Below, piece after piece: positions 63,247 through 64,000 of a DNA stretch of 64,000 nucleotides. Position 1 is the stretch's first letter. Every line of letters starts with the position of its first letter. This stretch comes from Seriola aureovittata. Lineage: Eukaryota; Chordata; Actinopteri; Carangiformes; Carangidae. Both the position numbers and the translations under genes were made by a program. The notes beneath the pieces are model-generated. The model made no database searches. It had not been told where the DNA came from and was given only the letters and a program-made list of their open reading frames with translations. The stretch lies in NCBI RefSeq assembly GCF_021018895.1, contig NC_079376.1:12019001-12083000 (forward strand), in the 5' to 3' direction.

Positions 63247-64000
63247 CTGTCAAATGGAGAAGGAAGACGGGAAGACGTTTAGGCTTATTTATACCATTTC
63301 ATGTCATCATCTTCTGTCAACATAGCAAATTGTCCCTGTTCTGATCTTATCTTTGAGATGAAGCACAACAACAGCTGGAGCAAAATTCAGTTACATACAT
63401 CAAAATCTAATTAACAAGAGGAAAACCAAGACTGACTGAGTTTAAAGCATGCTGTACTGAGGCAAAAATATTAAAACAACAACTTCAAATGAAATACACA
63501 ACATCGGACGTCCTGCGCTACACTTAGGAGCACCAAAGTGTTCAATATGAAAAAAATAACACATGATGAGATGAATAATTATACAAATAAAGGTGTAATA
63601 TATTACATAATGATAAACTAAATTAATTAATTAATTACTTATTTAATAATAAATAATAATAGGAAATCATTACAACTCAACCGTTCATTCTTGCTTAGTT
63701 TATTTTTTATTTCAAATCTTTTTTTAATTTAGTAATGGCATTTTGGGGAAAATGTCACTTTTTATTTCAGTTTTCCTGACAGTTGTCACCAGTTATCATA
63801 GAAATGATGAAATAACATTTCAGAATAATAAACCTAGATATCAAAATGTATCATATTATTAGTATTATTATTAATTATTGGTTCACTAATATATATAACC
63901 ATGTATTACTGATCATTTACTTATTTATCAATTACTTATATTTGTATATAATATTGAACACTTGGGCCTCCTTACTACTTATACATCATGCAAGGGGAAG
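63247..64000 (-). other. Intron of the B56 gene (partial)
   Basis: From the acceptor at 63247-63248 to the window edge no further exon was recognised. The sequence is very AT-rich, with ATTA and AATA runs at about 63600-63660 and 63850-63880. Confidence 0.6.

Overview
The window is nuclear DNA from a bony fish, most likely a spiny-rayed teleost. It has vertebrate exon-intron genes, AT-rich and CpG-poor spacers, many microsatellites, a deleted Tc1 transposon, an L2-type LINE tail and several dispersed repeats that I recognise as common in teleost genomes. No prokaryotic genes, CRISPR arrays or viral genes were seen.

The genes are the teleost counterpart of the DLK1-DIO3 region, which is imprinted in placental and marsupial mammals. 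dlk1 (+ strand, start codon 7227, stop 14889, five coding exons plus a 5' non-coding exon) encodes a 392-residue membrane protein with six EGF repeats. dio3 (- strand, 23522-22737, one coding exon) encodes type 3 iodothyronine deiodinase, with an in-frame TGA read as selenocysteine, a TATA/GC-box promoter, a candidate SECIS and a poly(A) signal. At the right edge lies the last coding exon and probable 3' UTR of a PP2A B56 regulatory subunit gene (ppp2r5c by synteny; - strand, stop at 63112-63114), whose other exons are outside the window.

Layout: 1-6.4 kb spacer with old repeats; 6.5-15.6 kb dlk1; 15.6-22.2 kb spacer between the converging dlk1 and dio3 3' ends; 22.2-23.65 kb dio3; 23.65-60.85 kb a long stretch without a recognisable gene, holding repeats, microsatellites, a foldback element, an octamer palindrome, a G-quadruplex motif and one CpG-rich segment that resembles a first exon; 60.85-64 kb the 3' end of the B56 gene. 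dlk1 points right and the other two point left. To my knowledge the three human genes share one orientation.

Nothing resembling RTL1, and no mammalian-type ncRNA or miRNA cluster, was recognised between dlk1 and dio3; RNA genes without homology could be missed by eye. dlk1 (Notch-related, precursor-cell and growth control) and dio3 (thyroid hormone inactivation) both affect growth and developmental timing, but nothing in this sequence shows that they are co-regulated.
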